DNA of 63,508 nucleotides. Source: DASYRM01 sp036004405 (GTDB taxonomy: Bacteria; Acidobacteriota; Vicinamibacteria; Vicinamibacterales; UBA2999). Numbering within the stretch: position 1 is the stretch's first letter; the number at the start of each line of letters is the position of its first letter. Below are positions 48,619 through 57,907 of the stretch, in pieces. Position numbers and translations under genes: made by a program. The DNA is taken from positions 1 through 63,508 of the forward strand of contig DASYRM010000099.1 in assembly GCA_036004405.1 (NCBI GenBank), given 5' to 3'. The notes beneath the pieces are model-generated. The model was not told the origin of the DNA and made no database searches. It saw only the letters and a list, made by a program, of their open reading frames with translations.

Positions 48619-48690
48619 CTGGCCGACGTCGGGAACCGGTCGGGCGCTCGGTTCGTCTATTGAGGCGCCAGCCCGCCGGGAGTATCCCGA

Positions 48691-49620
48691 GTGTCTTCAC
48701 GCCTTCTGCTCGTGTCGTGTGCCGTCCTGGCCGTGTTCCTCCCTGCGGCCGCGCAGGAGCGCGCGCCCTCCGACCTCGACGCCTTCATGGCCCGCGTCAT
48801 CGCCCGGCGCGACGACAACTGGAAGCGGATGCAGCAGTACGTGCTCGACGAGCGCGAAACGCTTCAGATTCTTGGGCCCGGTGGCACGCCGTTCTACGGG
48901 TACCGGCGCGAGTACCTGTGGTTCCCGCGCGACGGCGACGGCGTCTTCGTTCGCAGCCCCCTCACCGCGGACGGGGTGAAAATCGGGGAGGCCGAGCGGC
49001 GCAAGGCCGAGGCCGACTACCTGCGGCATGAGGAGCAGCGCGACAAACGGCGCGAAGCCCGGGAGAAAGAGGCCGGACGCGCCACCGCGGGCTCGTCGCC
49101 CACCGAGGTCACCGGCGAAGGCGTGCGCCAGGCCCTCGAACCCGGCTTCGTCTCGGCCGCCTATTTCCTGAAGTTCAAGTTCGACCCCGGCCAATATGCC
49201 CTTGCCGGCCGCGAAACGCTGGAGGGACGGCCGGTGCTCCGCATCGAGTACTACCCGACCAAGCTGTTCAGCGAGGGGCGCACCCGGCCCAACGCCAAGG
49301 TCCGCGAGCGGGACGTGGACATCGAGCCCAAGATGAACAAGGCGGCGCTCATCACGCTGTGGATCGAGCCGACCGCGCACCAGATCCTGAAGTACGAGTT
49401 CCGCAACCTGCCGTGGGACTTCCTGCCCGGCCGATCGATCATTCGAACCGACGAAGTGAGCGCGTCGATGGAGATGGGGCAGCCGTTCCCGGATATCTGG
49501 CTGCCGCGCGCCATTCGCGTCGCGATCGGCTTCTCCACGGCGCTCGGCGAATTCAAGGGCCGCTTCGCCACCGACTACCACGACTATCGTCTCGCTTCGG
49601 TCAGCACGAGGATCCGGTGA
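48691..49620 (+). CDS. Secreted hypothetical protein coupled to an outer-membrane protein gene
   Basis: 309 residues from GTG 48691, with a signal peptide (LLLVSCAVLAVFLPAAAQ). Residues after it show KRMQQYVLDERETLQILGPG and GYRREYLWFPRDG, an LolA-like start, but no established family is recognised. The C-terminal half includes FSEGRTRPNAKVRERDVD and TLWIEPTAHQILKYEF. The stop overlaps the GTG start of the next gene (GTGA). It may be a periplasmic partner of that barrel protein. Confidence 0.6.
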   Translation: MSSRLLLVSCAVLAVFLPAAAQERAPSDLDAFMARVIARRDDNWKRMQQYVLDERETLQILGPGGTPFYGYRREYLWFPRDGDGVFVRSPLTADGVKIGEAERRKAEADYLRHEEQRDKRREAREKEAGRATAGSSPTEVTGEGVRQALEPGFVSAAYFLKFKFDPGQYALAGRETLEGRPVLRIEYYPTKLFSEGRTRPNAKVRERDVDIEPKMNKAALITLWIEPTAHQILKYEFRNLPWDFLPGRSIIRTDEVSASMEMGQPFPDIWLPRAIRVAIGFSTALGEFKGRFATDYHDYRLASVSTRIR

Positions 49621-50867
49621 TCCGCGCGCGCATCGGAGCCTGGGTCGCGGCCGTCCTCCTGGCCGCGCCGGCGGCCGCGTTTGCACAGGACGCGACGATT
49701 GCGGAAGTCCGCGTGCACGGCAACTACACGACGCCCGACGCGGACGTGCTCGCGCTGAGCGGCCTCAAGGCGGGCGACCCCGCCACCGACGAGCGGATTG
49801 CCGCCGCGCAGAAGGCACTCGAAGAGAGCGATCGGTTCGATGACGTCGAGGTGCGGAAGCGCTTCCGCTCGATCGACGACCCCAGCGACATCCTGGTGAT
49901 GATCGTTGTGCGCGAGCGTCCCGGGGTGACCGAGGACGATCTCACGCCGGGCGCGTTCACGCGCTTTCGCGCGCTGCAGCAGTGGATACCGATCCTCAAC
50001 TACGCCGACGGCTACGGCCTGACCTACGGGGCGCGGACGTCGTTCACGGGGCTGGCGGGCCGCGATACGCGCCTTTCGATCCCGCTGTCGTGGGGGGGTG
50101 AACGGCGGGCGGCCGCGGAGCTCGAACGCACCTTCGACTCGGGTCCGCTGTCGGTGGCGCGCGGGTCGCTCTTCGTCAACCGGCGGGTGAACCCGCACTA
50201 CGAGGAATCAGATGTGCGTCTTGGCGTTCGTCTCGGCGCGGAGAAGTCGCTCACGCCGTGGCTGCGTGCCGGCGGCGACGGCCGCGTCGAGCGCGTGGAC
50301 TTCGGCGGCGCTGCTGGGGCGCGGCACTCCGCCGTGGGCGCGCACGTCACGCTCGACACGCGCATCGATCCGTCCTTCCCGCGCAACGCCGTGTTCACGC
50401 AGCTCGGGTGGGAGCGCGTGGCGTTCCCCTCGGGGCACGCTGGGCGCGCGCTGCTCGACGCGCGTGGCTTCGTGGGGCTCTTTGGCTCGCCTGTGCTCGG
50501 GTTGCGGGCGCAGATGGCGCGCGCGGACGCGGCGCTTCCACCCGCCGAACAGCTGCTGCTCGGTGGCGGCTCCACGGTGCGCGGCTATCGCGCGGGGAAT
50601 CGTGCGGGCGACAGCCTGGCGGCCGTCTCCGCGGAGCTGCGGGTGCCGCTCACGTCACCACTCAGCTTCGGACGCTTCGGGGTGAAGGGGTTCGTGGACG
50701 CCGGCACGGTATGGTCGGCGGGGCAGCGGCTGTCCGATCAGCCGTGGGACCGCGGCATCGGCGGCGGCGTGTTCTTCGGCGCCTCCGTGCTCACGCTGGA
50801 CATCGATGTCGCGTGGCCCGAGCATGGCAACCCGCACGCCCACTTCTCGTTGGGGGTGACGTTCTAG
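49617..50867 (+). CDS. BamA/TamA-like outer membrane protein with a single POTRA domain
   Basis: 416 residues from GTG 49617, with a signal peptide (IGAWVAAVLLAAPAAAFAQ). ATIAEVRVHGNYTTPDADVL is a POTRA start; one domain spans roughly residues 22-100. The C-terminal barrel has the Omp85 signature LGGGSTVRGYRAGN near residue 320 and many amphipathic strands. Omp85 proteins insert or export outer-membrane proteins or lipids. At one POTRA it is shorter than BamA. Translation is coupled to the upstream 309-residue protein. Confidence 0.82.
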   Translation: MIRARIGAWVAAVLLAAPAAAFAQDATIAEVRVHGNYTTPDADVLALSGLKAGDPATDERIAAAQKALEESDRFDDVEVRKRFRSIDDPSDILVMIVVRERPGVTEDDLTPGAFTRFRALQQWIPILNYADGYGLTYGARTSFTGLAGRDTRLSIPLSWGGERRAAAELERTFDSGPLSVARGSLFVNRRVNPHYEESDVRLGVRLGAEKSLTPWLRAGGDGRVERVDFGGAAGARHSAVGAHVTLDTRIDPSFPRNAVFTQLGWERVAFPSGHAGRALLDARGFVGLFGSPVLGLRAQMARADAALPPAEQLLLGGGSTVRGYRAGNRAGDSLAAVSAELRVPLTSPLSFGRFGVKGFVDAGTVWSAGQRLSDQPWDRGIGGGVFFGASVLTLDIDVAWPEHGNPHAHFSLGVTF

Positions 50868-50895
50868 ACGGGCCCTGCGGTTGCCGGCGTCTCAT

Positions 50896-50959
50896 ATAGA
50901 CATCTGAGGTTGACCGCGCGCGCCAGGATCTTGTAGAGTGCGCCCCTATAGATGTCTAT
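50896..50959. promoter_or_regulatory. Putative PadR operator pair with a site on the start codon
   Basis: ATAGACATCTGA (50896-50907, near-palindrome) and ATAGATGTCTAT (50948-50959, ATAGA-TG-TCTAT palindrome). The second site overlaps the start codon of the PadR gene (ATG at 50952, a second ATG at 50958). Binding there would block both transcription and initiation. Confidence 0.6.
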
Positions 50960-51293
50960 GCGAGACAACCGTAAGGACCAGCTGCAGGGCACGCTCGATC
51001 TGCTCGTGCTGCGCACGCTGTCCACCGGTGGCACCATGCACGGCTACGCCATCACCGAGCGCGTCGAGCAGGTGTCGCGCGACACCTTGAAGATCGAAGC
51101 GGGGTCGCTCTATCCGGCGCTCCATCGAATGGAGGAGGCCGGCTGGGTGCGCGCCACCTGGGACGTGTCGCACAACAACCGCCGCGCGCGCTTCTATACG
51201 CTCACGCCCACCGGGCGGCGGCGGCTTGCCGAGGAAACCGAACATTGGACGCGGTTGGCTGGCGCCGTCGGCCGCGTCTTGAAGAACGCCTAG
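50952..51293 (+). CDS. PadR-family transcriptional regulator, second copy
   Basis: 113 residues. DQLQGTLDLLVLRTLSTGGTM with MHGYAITERVEQVSRDTLKI and GSLYPALHRMEEAGWV are the PadR winged-helix motifs. A second Met (50958) may be the real start, because the first overlaps the operator centre. It precedes an ADOP permease gene by 4 bp, the usual arrangement in Acidobacteria, and is likely its repressor. Confidence 0.9.
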   Translation: MSMRDNRKDQLQGTLDLLVLRTLSTGGTMHGYAITERVEQVSRDTLKIEAGSLYPALHRMEEAGWVRATWDVSHNNRRARFYTLTPTGRRRLAEETEHWTRLAGAVGRVLKNA

Positions 51294-51297
51294 AGCG

Positions 51298-53943
51298 ATG
51301 GGCGCCGTGAGTCGCTTCCTCAACCAGTGGCGCGGCCGGGCGCTGCACGCGGAGTTCGACGAGGAGCTGCGCTTTCATTTCGAGGCACGGGTAGAGTCGA
51401 ACGAGCGCGCCGGGATGTCGAGAGCCGAGGCTGAATCCGAGGCCCGCCGTCATCTCGGAAGCCTCGTCAAAGCGACCGAGGGCATGCACGAGGCGCGTAT
51501 CAGCGGGCTCGCGGGCGGCCTGGCCCGCGACCTGCGCCATGCCCTGCGTCTCGTCCGTCGCCAGCCGGCCCCCATGATGCTCGCGGTCGTCACCTTGTCG
51601 TTCGGCATCGGGGCCAACGCCGCCATCTTTTCGTTGCTCGACGCGTCGCTGTTTCGCCCTTTGCCGTTCCCCTCGGCACACCAGCTCGTCACCATCCTCG
51701 ATCGCGACCGCGGCCGTCCAGGGGCGGCCGGCCCGACGATTCCCGAGCTGCTGGATGTTGCGGAGCGGGTGCGCGTGTTCCAGAGCGTGTCGTTCCTCGA
51801 CTTCCGTGATGCCCAGACGTTCGGCGGCCTCGAACCGACGCGGGTCTTTGCGGCGCGGGTCGAGCCGTCGTTGTTCACCGTTCTGGGCGTGTCGCCGGCC
51901 CTCGGCCGCCTGTTCACGCGCGAGGACAGCACCGGTGGTGGCCCGCCGGTGGTCGTGCTGAGCGCCGGGTTCTGGCGCCGGACGTTCGGGGGCGATCCCG
52001 ACGTGGTGGGGCAGACACTCGTCGTCAACGGGATCTCGTGTGCGGTGGCCGGCGTCCTGCCGCGGTCGTTCTCGATCGACTACCTGGCGCCGGAGCCGGT
52101 GGACCTGTATCTGCCGTATCCGCTGATTCCTCTCTACACGCAGCGCTCTGCCCCGTTTGCCAATATCCGGCGGGTGTTCGGCGTTGCACGTCTCCGCCCG
52201 GAGGCCGCGCTCGAAGGGGCGTCGGCGGAGCTCGACATGGTGGCGCGTGCGCTCGTGGCGGAACATCCGGCCATCTACCGCGGCGCCGACCAGCCAGCGG
52301 CGTTCGAGATGACGGCTCAACCGCTGCGAGAGATCGTGTCGGGGACTGAACGCCGCGTCCTGCTTCTGCTCTGGGCTGCGGTAGGCCTCGTGCTGGTGAT
52401 CGCCTGCGTCAACACCGCGCAGTTGCTCCTGGCGCAGGCGATGGAGCGCGAGGCCGAAATGGCGGTGCGCGGCGCTCTCGGCGCCAGCCGCGGCCGGTTG
52501 TTGCGCCAGTGTCTCGCCGAGTCGCTCCTTCTCTCGGCTCTGGCGGGATCGGCGGGGGCGCTGCAGGCGGTGTGGCTGGTGCGCGCGCTGCGATGGTTAC
52601 TGCCGGCGCAAGTAGCCACGGTCGGTACCGTTGCGCTCGACGTGCCCGTGCTGCTGTTCACTCTCGGAGTTGCGATCGTCACTACGCTGGCGTGCGGCAC
52701 CCTGCCGGCCTGGCAGATGTCGGGCGCCGCGCCGGGGCCACACACCGAGGGACGCAGCACCACCGGCGCGCGTGCGCGTTCGCGGCACGTGCTCGTGGCT
52801 ATCGAAGTGGCGATATCGGTGGTCCTCCTGGTCGGAGCCGGGCTGGTCGTGCGCGGCCTCCTCGAACTGCAGCGGACCCATAGCGGCTTCGCGAGCGACG
52901 GCGTCACGCTGATGCGCTTGCGTGGCATGAGCGTCGCGGGGCCCGCGGGCGAACTGTGGCCCACCTACCGGCAGTATCTCCAGCGTGTCGCGGCGCTGCC
53001 CGATGTGGAAGCGATCGCCCTCGCCAGTAGTCCGGTGCCCCAGCCGGCTGGTGTGGAATTCACAGTTGTCGGCGCATCCGAGGCCGAAGCCGCGCCCGTG
53101 CGGGGCACTGGCGCCTATTCGATGGTGAGTGGGGGCTACTTCTCGACCTTGCGTATCCCGCTCCTGCAAGGCCGCACATTCGACGACGGCGACGTGAAGA
53201 GCCGTCCGCCTGTCGCGATCGTGAACGCAGAGTTCGCGCGCCACTATTGGCCGGGCCGCACGGCACTGCAGCAGCAGATTCACGCCGGGCCTGGTCCGCG
53301 CGCGGCCACGCTCACCATCGTCGGCGTCGTGGGCGACGTCCGTCCGCCCCGGCAGCGCGAGAACAGTCCGCAGATCTACGTGCCGATCTCGCAGCAGGAC
53401 GAGCCGAGCGTCGCGCTGCTGGTGAAGCCGAGAGCCGGCCGTTCGGTGGCGACAGCGGCCGTGAAGCAGGCGATCTGGTCGGTGATGCCACAGCAGGCCG
53501 TGTTCAGTGTGCAGCCGCTCGACGATGTGCTCGCTCGAGCGGTTGAGCGCGAGCGCGCCATCGCCGCGCTGCTGGCGTGTTTCGCGGCGCTCGCCCTCAT
53601 CATGTCCACGGCCGGCGTCTACACAGTCGTCACCTATGTGACGGCGCGGCGAACGCGGGAGATCGCGTTGCGCCGCGCGATGGGGGCGACGGTCTACGAC
53701 GTGCTCGCGCTGCTGGCCGGCCAGACTTTCCGGTGGGCCGTGGCCGGCCTGACCGTGGGCCTCGGGCTCGCGGCTGCCGTCAGCGGCGCGCTCATCGTGG
53801 CCGTGCCTGGTCTGTTACGGTTCGAGCCTGCGACGGCAGGCGCGTTGGCCATCGTGTATCTGGCAGTCGTCGCCGTCGCGATGGGCATGCCGGCCCTCCG
53901 CGCCTTGCGCCTCGAGCCGGCTCACGCTCTCCGCACCGAGTAG
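51298..53943 (+). CDS. ADOP-family ABC transporter permease (MacB-like)
   Basis: 881 residues. An N-terminal cytoplasmic segment (FLNQWRGRALHAEFDEELRF, EARRHLG) is the ADOP mark, followed by two MacB-PCD/FtsX modules, each with periplasmic loops and four helices. Helices include PMMLAVVTLSFGIGANAAIF at about residue 95 and a C-terminal set (LLAGQTFRWAVAGLTVGLGL). The C-terminal half repeats the organisation. No ATPase domain is present, so it is an orphan permease with unknown substrate. Regulated by the adjacent PadR. Confidence 0.88.
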   Translation: MGAVSRFLNQWRGRALHAEFDEELRFHFEARVESNERAGMSRAEAESEARRHLGSLVKATEGMHEARISGLAGGLARDLRHALRLVRRQPAPMMLAVVTLSFGIGANAAIFSLLDASLFRPLPFPSAHQLVTILDRDRGRPGAAGPTIPELLDVAERVRVFQSVSFLDFRDAQTFGGLEPTRVFAARVEPSLFTVLGVSPALGRLFTREDSTGGGPPVVVLSAGFWRRTFGGDPDVVGQTLVVNGISCAVAGVLPRSFSIDYLAPEPVDLYLPYPLIPLYTQRSAPFANIRRVFGVARLRPEAALEGASAELDMVARALVAEHPAIYRGADQPAAFEMTAQPLREIVSGTERRVLLLLWAAVGLVLVIACVNTAQLLLAQAMEREAEMAVRGALGASRGRLLRQCLAESLLLSALAGSAGALQAVWLVRALRWLLPAQVATVGTVALDVPVLLFTLGVAIVTTLACGTLPAWQMSGAAPGPHTEGRSTTGARARSRHVLVAIEVAISVVLLVGAGLVVRGLLELQRTHSGFASDGVTLMRLRGMSVAGPAGELWPTYRQYLQRVAALPDVEAIALASSPVPQPAGVEFTVVGASEAEAAPVRGTGAYSMVSGGYFSTLRIPLLQGRTFDDGDVKSRPPVAIVNAEFARHYWPGRTALQQQIHAGPGPRAATLTIVGVVGDVRPPRQRENSPQIYVPISQQDEPSVALLVKPRAGRSVATAAVKQAIWSVMPQQAVFSVQPLDDVLARAVERERAIAALLACFAALALIMSTAGVYTVVTYVTARRTREIALRRAMGATVYDVLALLAGQTFRWAVAGLTVGLGLAAAVSGALIVAVPGLLRFEPATAGALAIVYLAVVAVAMGMPALRALRLEPAHALRTE

Positions 53944-53954
53944 CCGGCTCGCTG

Positions 53955-54595
53955 CTATCCCTTCACGGGCACCCAGATTTCGACTTCACCGTTCCCCGTG
54001 CGTCCGTCGAACCGCTCGTCGTATCGCTGTTGTCGACGCCGTACGCCGTGTGGCCGATCTGGCCGGGCACGTGATCGAGGTGCGGCGCGAATCGCTGCCA
54101 CTGCGCGGGAATGGCGGCGCTCGCGGTGTTGCCGTGGCGCTCGTTGAGCCCCGCGATCTGCAGCGCGTGCTGGTCCACGGTGCGTGGCGGATCGAGTGTG
54201 GTGAGCATCGAGTCGTCCATATGAAGAGCCTCCATCAGGGGAAGATCGGTAACGTGCCCTCGCGCCCGGACCGCTTCCGGCGTCAGGTCGAACTGGTCAC
54301 GGAAGGCGCGGCTGAAGGCTTCGTGCGAGCCGTAACCTCAGTCGAGCGCCACGCTCAGGATGTCGGGCTCGCCGGCGGCGAGCGCCCGTGCCGCCTCGGT
54401 CAGCCGGCGTGCGCGCACGTAGGCCATCAAGCCGGTGCCGGTGGCCAGGCTGAACGTGCGTGACAGGTGATAGCGCGACACGCCCGACACGCCCGACACG
54501 GCGGCGACGTCGTCGAGCGTGATGTCCTGCGCGAAGTGGCTCTCGATGAACCACAACGCCCGGGCGATGGAATTGAGCGCGACGCCGTTGCTCAT
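53955..54595 (-). pseudogene. AraC-family regulator with GyrI-like domain, inactivated
   Basis: The open frame from ATG 54595 begins as an AraC HTH (SIARALWFIESHFAQDITLD, GVSRYHLSRTFSLATGTGLM, RARRLTEAARALA). After SVALD a TGA at 54338-54340 breaks the frame where the family usually has a Cys. The same frame then continues with GYGSHEAFSRAFRDQFDLTP and later IAGLNERHGNTASAAIPAQW, the GyrI-like effector domain. Close to the end it shifts: the family ending GEVEIWVPVKG is in another frame, stopping at 53955-53957. Two independent lesions mark it as a pseudogene. Confidence 0.82.
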
Positions 54596-54650
54596 GACCC
54601 AGCGTAGCAATGCCGCCGGGCACGTGCTTGATGCGGATTGTGGTGGCGGT

Positions 54651-55502
54651 TCAGTTGCCGGCCGGCGGGCGAGACCGCGAGCGCAGCCACTGACTCGTAC
54701 GGTTCCATAGCCAGCGGATACCCAGGAACCCCGGAACCACGATGACGAGCCACGGCAGGAACGCCGCGGTGAACTCGATCACGTCGGCCAACGAGTTCGT
54801 CATGGTCGAAAAGAACCCGCGAAGGGCCTCGCCAACGCGCGAAGCCTGCGACTCGGCCTCGAACCGCGGGACTTGCAGCGACACCGTCAAGAGGTCGGTA
54901 TCGATACGTCGTCGCAGAGTGGCACGCTTGGTGCTCACATCGTCAATCTGGGTCTGGATGCCGGCGAGCTCCTTCGACACGGTCAGGAGCTGGTCGACCC
55001 CGAGGTCTCTGCGTTGCAGGAAGTCGGTGAGCTTCGCCCGGTAGGCGTTCAGCTGCGCCACTTGGCGCTCGGTATCCTGGACCGGTTCGGCCAGATCATC
55101 CGCGTGGGTGGTCACTGAGAGAAGCCGGCCGCCCTGCCCTGCGAGGCGCACCAGGGGGTCGACACCGGCGGGCGCCAGGCGGACCACAACGCGGCCGCTC
55201 GGCACGCCACCCTCGTCGTGACGCGCGACATCGAGAACGGTGCAGGCGTTCGCGCGATCCGAGACGCATGCGGCGCGGACCGCATCCAGTCGCCGCAGCA
55301 GCCCGTCGGCGGGCACTTCGGCAGTCACCTGGTGCGCGTAGGCCAGAGTGCTGTCGGCAGGCCGTTCAACCGTCGCTATGCGTGATGTGGACGCGAATTC
55401 AGCCGGCGCGGACGCGGGTGGAGGGGGCGCCTGCTTCCTGGCGCAGCCGCTCAGCGCGAGCACGGGAAGCAGGGCGAGAAGACACCACGGTCGGAGGAGC
55501 AT
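54651..55502 (-). CDS. DUF4349-family lipoprotein
   Basis: About 283 residues from ATG 55502 (GTG 55508 is an alternative), with a lipobox (ALSGCARK). A coiled-coil stretch (TERQVAQLNAYRAKLTDFLQ and LLTVSKELAGIQTQIDDVST) lies in the centre, followed by a C-terminal helix (LPWLVIVVPGFLGIRWLW) that could be membrane-anchored. DUF4349 proteins resemble membrane-bound coiled-coil proteins near two-component systems; function unknown. Confidence 0.8.
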   Translation of the reverse strand: MLLRPWCLLALLPVLALSGCARKQAPPPPASAPAEFASTSRIATVERPADSTLAYAHQVTAEVPADGLLRRLDAVRAACVSDRANACTVLDVARHDEGGVPSGRVVVRLAPAGVDPLVRLAGQGGRLLSVTTHADDLAEPVQDTERQVAQLNAYRAKLTDFLQRRDLGVDQLLTVSKELAGIQTQIDDVSTKRATLRRRIDTDLLTVSLQVPRFEAESQASRVGEALRGFFSTMTNSLADVIEFTAAFLPWLVIVVPGFLGIRWLWNRTSQWLRSRSRPPAGN

Positions 55503-55514
55503 GAGCACCCTTGT

Positions 55515-55964
55515 CTATTCCTTTTCTTCGGGATATCGATGCGTCGCGCGATACAACCGTGTGTCATCAGCCTTGATTGCGTAGAACAGCAACACAAGGT
55601 TGGAGCCATCTCTGTTTGGATGAGCGACAACCGTAATCGGATCGCCCGACTTGTACGTGTTCGGAGTCCACCCCATGGCACTCATGAGTTTGATTTCGGA
55701 GGCCTCGACAGTCCATGTCCCCACCGTCGAGGGATCCGACGCGCCAGGCCCAATCACGATGACGATCTGGCTATGAGGGTTCTGCCATCGATAGTTCTTC
55801 ACGACTCCCCGAATCGTAATGTTCTTGCCCATCTCGAACATGGCGCGGGAATGATGGGCGAGGGTCGGAATGGGTGCCGACAACACTCCAATCGCCACCG
55901 CGAGAGCCAGCAACCCGCGGCAGCGGTTGCCGTCAGATCCAAGCAGTGTCCTGTTTGTACCCAT
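55515..55964 (-). CDS. Secreted DUF6152-like protein, third copy
   Basis: 149 residues. After an N-terminal basic stretch and a signal peptide (LLALAVAIGVLSAPIPTLA), the mature part begins HHSRAMFEMGKNITIRGV with the His-His start of the family, then WQNPHSQIVIVIGPG and TVVAHPNRDGSNLVLLF. It overlaps nothing and lies 12 bp after the DUF4349 gene start. The three copies share only the His-His start and the general OB-like layout. Confidence 0.75.
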   Translation of the reverse strand: MGTNRTLLGSDGNRCRGLLALAVAIGVLSAPIPTLAHHSRAMFEMGKNITIRGVVKNYRWQNPHSQIVIVIGPGASDPSTVGTWTVEASEIKLMSAMGWTPNTYKSGDPITVVAHPNRDGSNLVLLFYAIKADDTRLYRATHRYPEEKE

Positions 55965-56083
55965 GCGATTTAGCTCCGCAGCTCGAGCGAACTTTACTCA
56001 CAAACGCCGCCCGGTGAGCGGCGCCCCGGTTGGACGAAGCCGTCGCCAGACCGTTCGGGCGCCTGAGACGTCATTAGGCGCGA

Positions 56084-56944
56084 ATGCGTGTCTTGCTTCG
56101 GGCGATTGGCTTCGTGCTGATTGCGACCTCCACGGGGCTCGCGCAACAGAAGGTACCACCGACACCCCAGTTCGAGGTCGTGTCGATCAAGCCGAACCGA
56201 TCTGACGCTGTCCCCGCAGGATTCCGCGTGAATCCAAGCGGCAGGGTCGAATGGACGAACACGACGCTGAGAGGGTTGCTTCGGATGGGCTACCAGCGCT
56301 TCGGTTTCGACCCACGCGAGGTCATTGGCGGGCCTGCGTGGATCGACTCGGACCGCTTTGACGTCATTGCGACTGTGAATCGGCCGCCAGAGACCCGGCC
56401 GGATGGATTCCCCGAAGAGCTGCTCGCGATGATTCGAGCCCTCGTCGAAGATCGCTTCAAGGTGACGGTGCATAGCGAGCAGCGCGATGCCGCGATCTAT
56501 GCACTCGTGCCGGCTCGGCAAGACAGAAGAAGGGTCGGCTCCGCGCTGCGCTCTGTCCCGGAGGCGTGTGCCGGGGCCATGAAAGCGATGGCCGACAGGA
56601 CGCGAACGGGACCGCCACCATGTTCCTTCCGCGCCGCCGAAGGAAAACTGATCGGGACGGGCGTGACAATGACGATGATGGCGAACGTGCTGTCCGGGTT
56701 CGTCGGAAGGCTCGTCGTCGATCGCTCTGAACTGGCGGGCAGCTTCGACTTCGAACTGACCTTTGATCCTTCCTCGGCGGCCCCGGCACCACCGGGCGCG
56801 CCGTTGGGTCCTGCGCTGCGGGATGACACCACGCCGTCAATCGTCACGGCGCTCCGAGAGCAACTCGGTTTGAAGTTGGACTCGACGAGAGGGCCCGTCG
56901 AAGTCCTCATCGTGGACTCCGCTGAGCCTCCGACGGAGAATTGA
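56084..56944 (+). CDS. TIGR03435-family secreted protein
   Basis: 286 residues with a signal peptide (MRVLLRAIGFVLIATSTGLA). Family features: PQFEVVSIKPNRSDAVPAG, GPAWIDSDRFDVIATVN, LLAMIRALVEDRFKVTVHSE, LVVDRSELAGSFDFELTFD and SIVTALREQLGLKLDSTRG with VEVLIVDSAEPPTEN. Intact and complete. It starts a cluster of four TIGR03435 genes. Confidence 0.9.
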   Translation: MRVLLRAIGFVLIATSTGLAQQKVPPTPQFEVVSIKPNRSDAVPAGFRVNPSGRVEWTNTTLRGLLRMGYQRFGFDPREVIGGPAWIDSDRFDVIATVNRPPETRPDGFPEELLAMIRALVEDRFKVTVHSEQRDAAIYALVPARQDRRRVGSALRSVPEACAGAMKAMADRTRTGPPPCSFRAAEGKLIGTGVTMTMMANVLSGFVGRLVVDRSELAGSFDFELTFDPSSAAPAPPGAPLGPALRDDTTPSIVTALREQLGLKLDSTRGPVEVLIVDSAEPPTEN

Positions 56945-57121
56945 ACCGCCTCCACGACGTCGTCGGTTCGGGCCGCGGCCCGCTCGACGTCTCTTCGCAA
57001 CTGCGCCGTTCAATCGAATCAGCGATGTGGCGACACACCGGTACAATGCGAAGGGCTCGCCAGTAGGCGACTACTCGCTACTCTGACGTAAACAGCGGTG
57101 CGCCCTGCAGATTGGCAGCCT

Positions 57122-57907
57122 TCAGTCAGGCGTCGGTCTCTCAGCCCGTTCGATCACCATCACGTCCACGGGCCCTCTCGATGACTTCAGCTGCAAGCCG
57201 AGTTGCTCTCGAACCGCCGTAAAGATGTCCGGCTGATCCGATGCCGCGACTGCGGGGCTCAAGCCAGGCGACCAGCGCAGGTCAACGTCGTAGACACCCG
57301 TCAGGCCGGTGCGATCCACGACCTTCCGTCGGACTGCCGATCCCAGCAACTCTGAGAGTTGCTGTAGGGTCACAGCGCGACCGGTGATCTGACCGGTGGA
57401 ACCCAGAGAGTAGGGCGGATTGTTTCCACCGCTCGCACGAAGCGATGAACTTAAGCTGCCGCGCTGGGCCAGCGTCAGCTCATAAATCGGTCGCTCCTTG
57501 GTCTCGAGATGCCACGCCAGCTGGAAGCGATCCTCGAGCAGCGAACGGATCATCGGCAGCATGTCTGCCGTGGGAGACTCCGTCTTCGCAGCGATGTCCC
57601 ACCGGTCGGAATCCAGCCATGATGGCCCGCCCATTGTGTCGTCATCCTGCCACCGCTCGAACGCTTGCCGGATGAGAAGCCGCAACGGAATGTTGGTGGT
57701 CTGAAACTGCCCGTGGTCGAAACGGTCCCCGGCCCCCCCAACGTGCGGTTGACCGGACCTGTTGGACTTCACCGACGTCACGTCGAATCTCGGCGCGGAC
57801 GCGTTCTGTGCCGCGCCGTTGGCTGACGCTGCGGTGAAAGCCGCCGCGCAGGCGACGAATACGATCGTCTTGCGCGACGGAAGGAATCTGGCGACGCGGA
57901 GTCGCAT
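57122..57907 (-). CDS. TIGR03435-family secreted protein
   Basis: About 261 residues from ATG 57907 (GTG 57910 is in frame). A signal peptide (FVACAAAFTAASANGAAQ) is followed by PRFDVTSVKSNRSGQPHVGG, MGGPSWLDSDRWDIAAKTES, DMLPMIRSLLEDRFQLAWHL, RKVVDRTGLTGVYDVDLRWS and PDIFTAVREQLGLQLKSS with VDVMVIERAERPTPD. The ATG overlaps the stop of the upstream small secreted protein gene (TGATG), so they are coupled. Confidence 0.9.
   Translation of the reverse strand: MRLRVARFLPSRKTIVFVACAAAFTAASANGAAQNASAPRFDVTSVKSNRSGQPHVGGAGDRFDHGQFQTTNIPLRLLIRQAFERWQDDDTMGGPSWLDSDRWDIAAKTESPTADMLPMIRSLLEDRFQLAWHLETKERPIYELTLAQRGSLSSSLRASGGNNPPYSLGSTGQITGRAVTLQQLSELLGSAVRRKVVDRTGLTGVYDVDLRWSPGLSPAVAASDQPDIFTAVREQLGLQLKSSRGPVDVMVIERAERPTPD

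Noticed and set aside
54338..54340. TGA as selenocysteine in the AraC gene
   Set aside because: No selenocysteine insertion element is visible and a second frameshift lesion is present, so a pseudogene is simpler.
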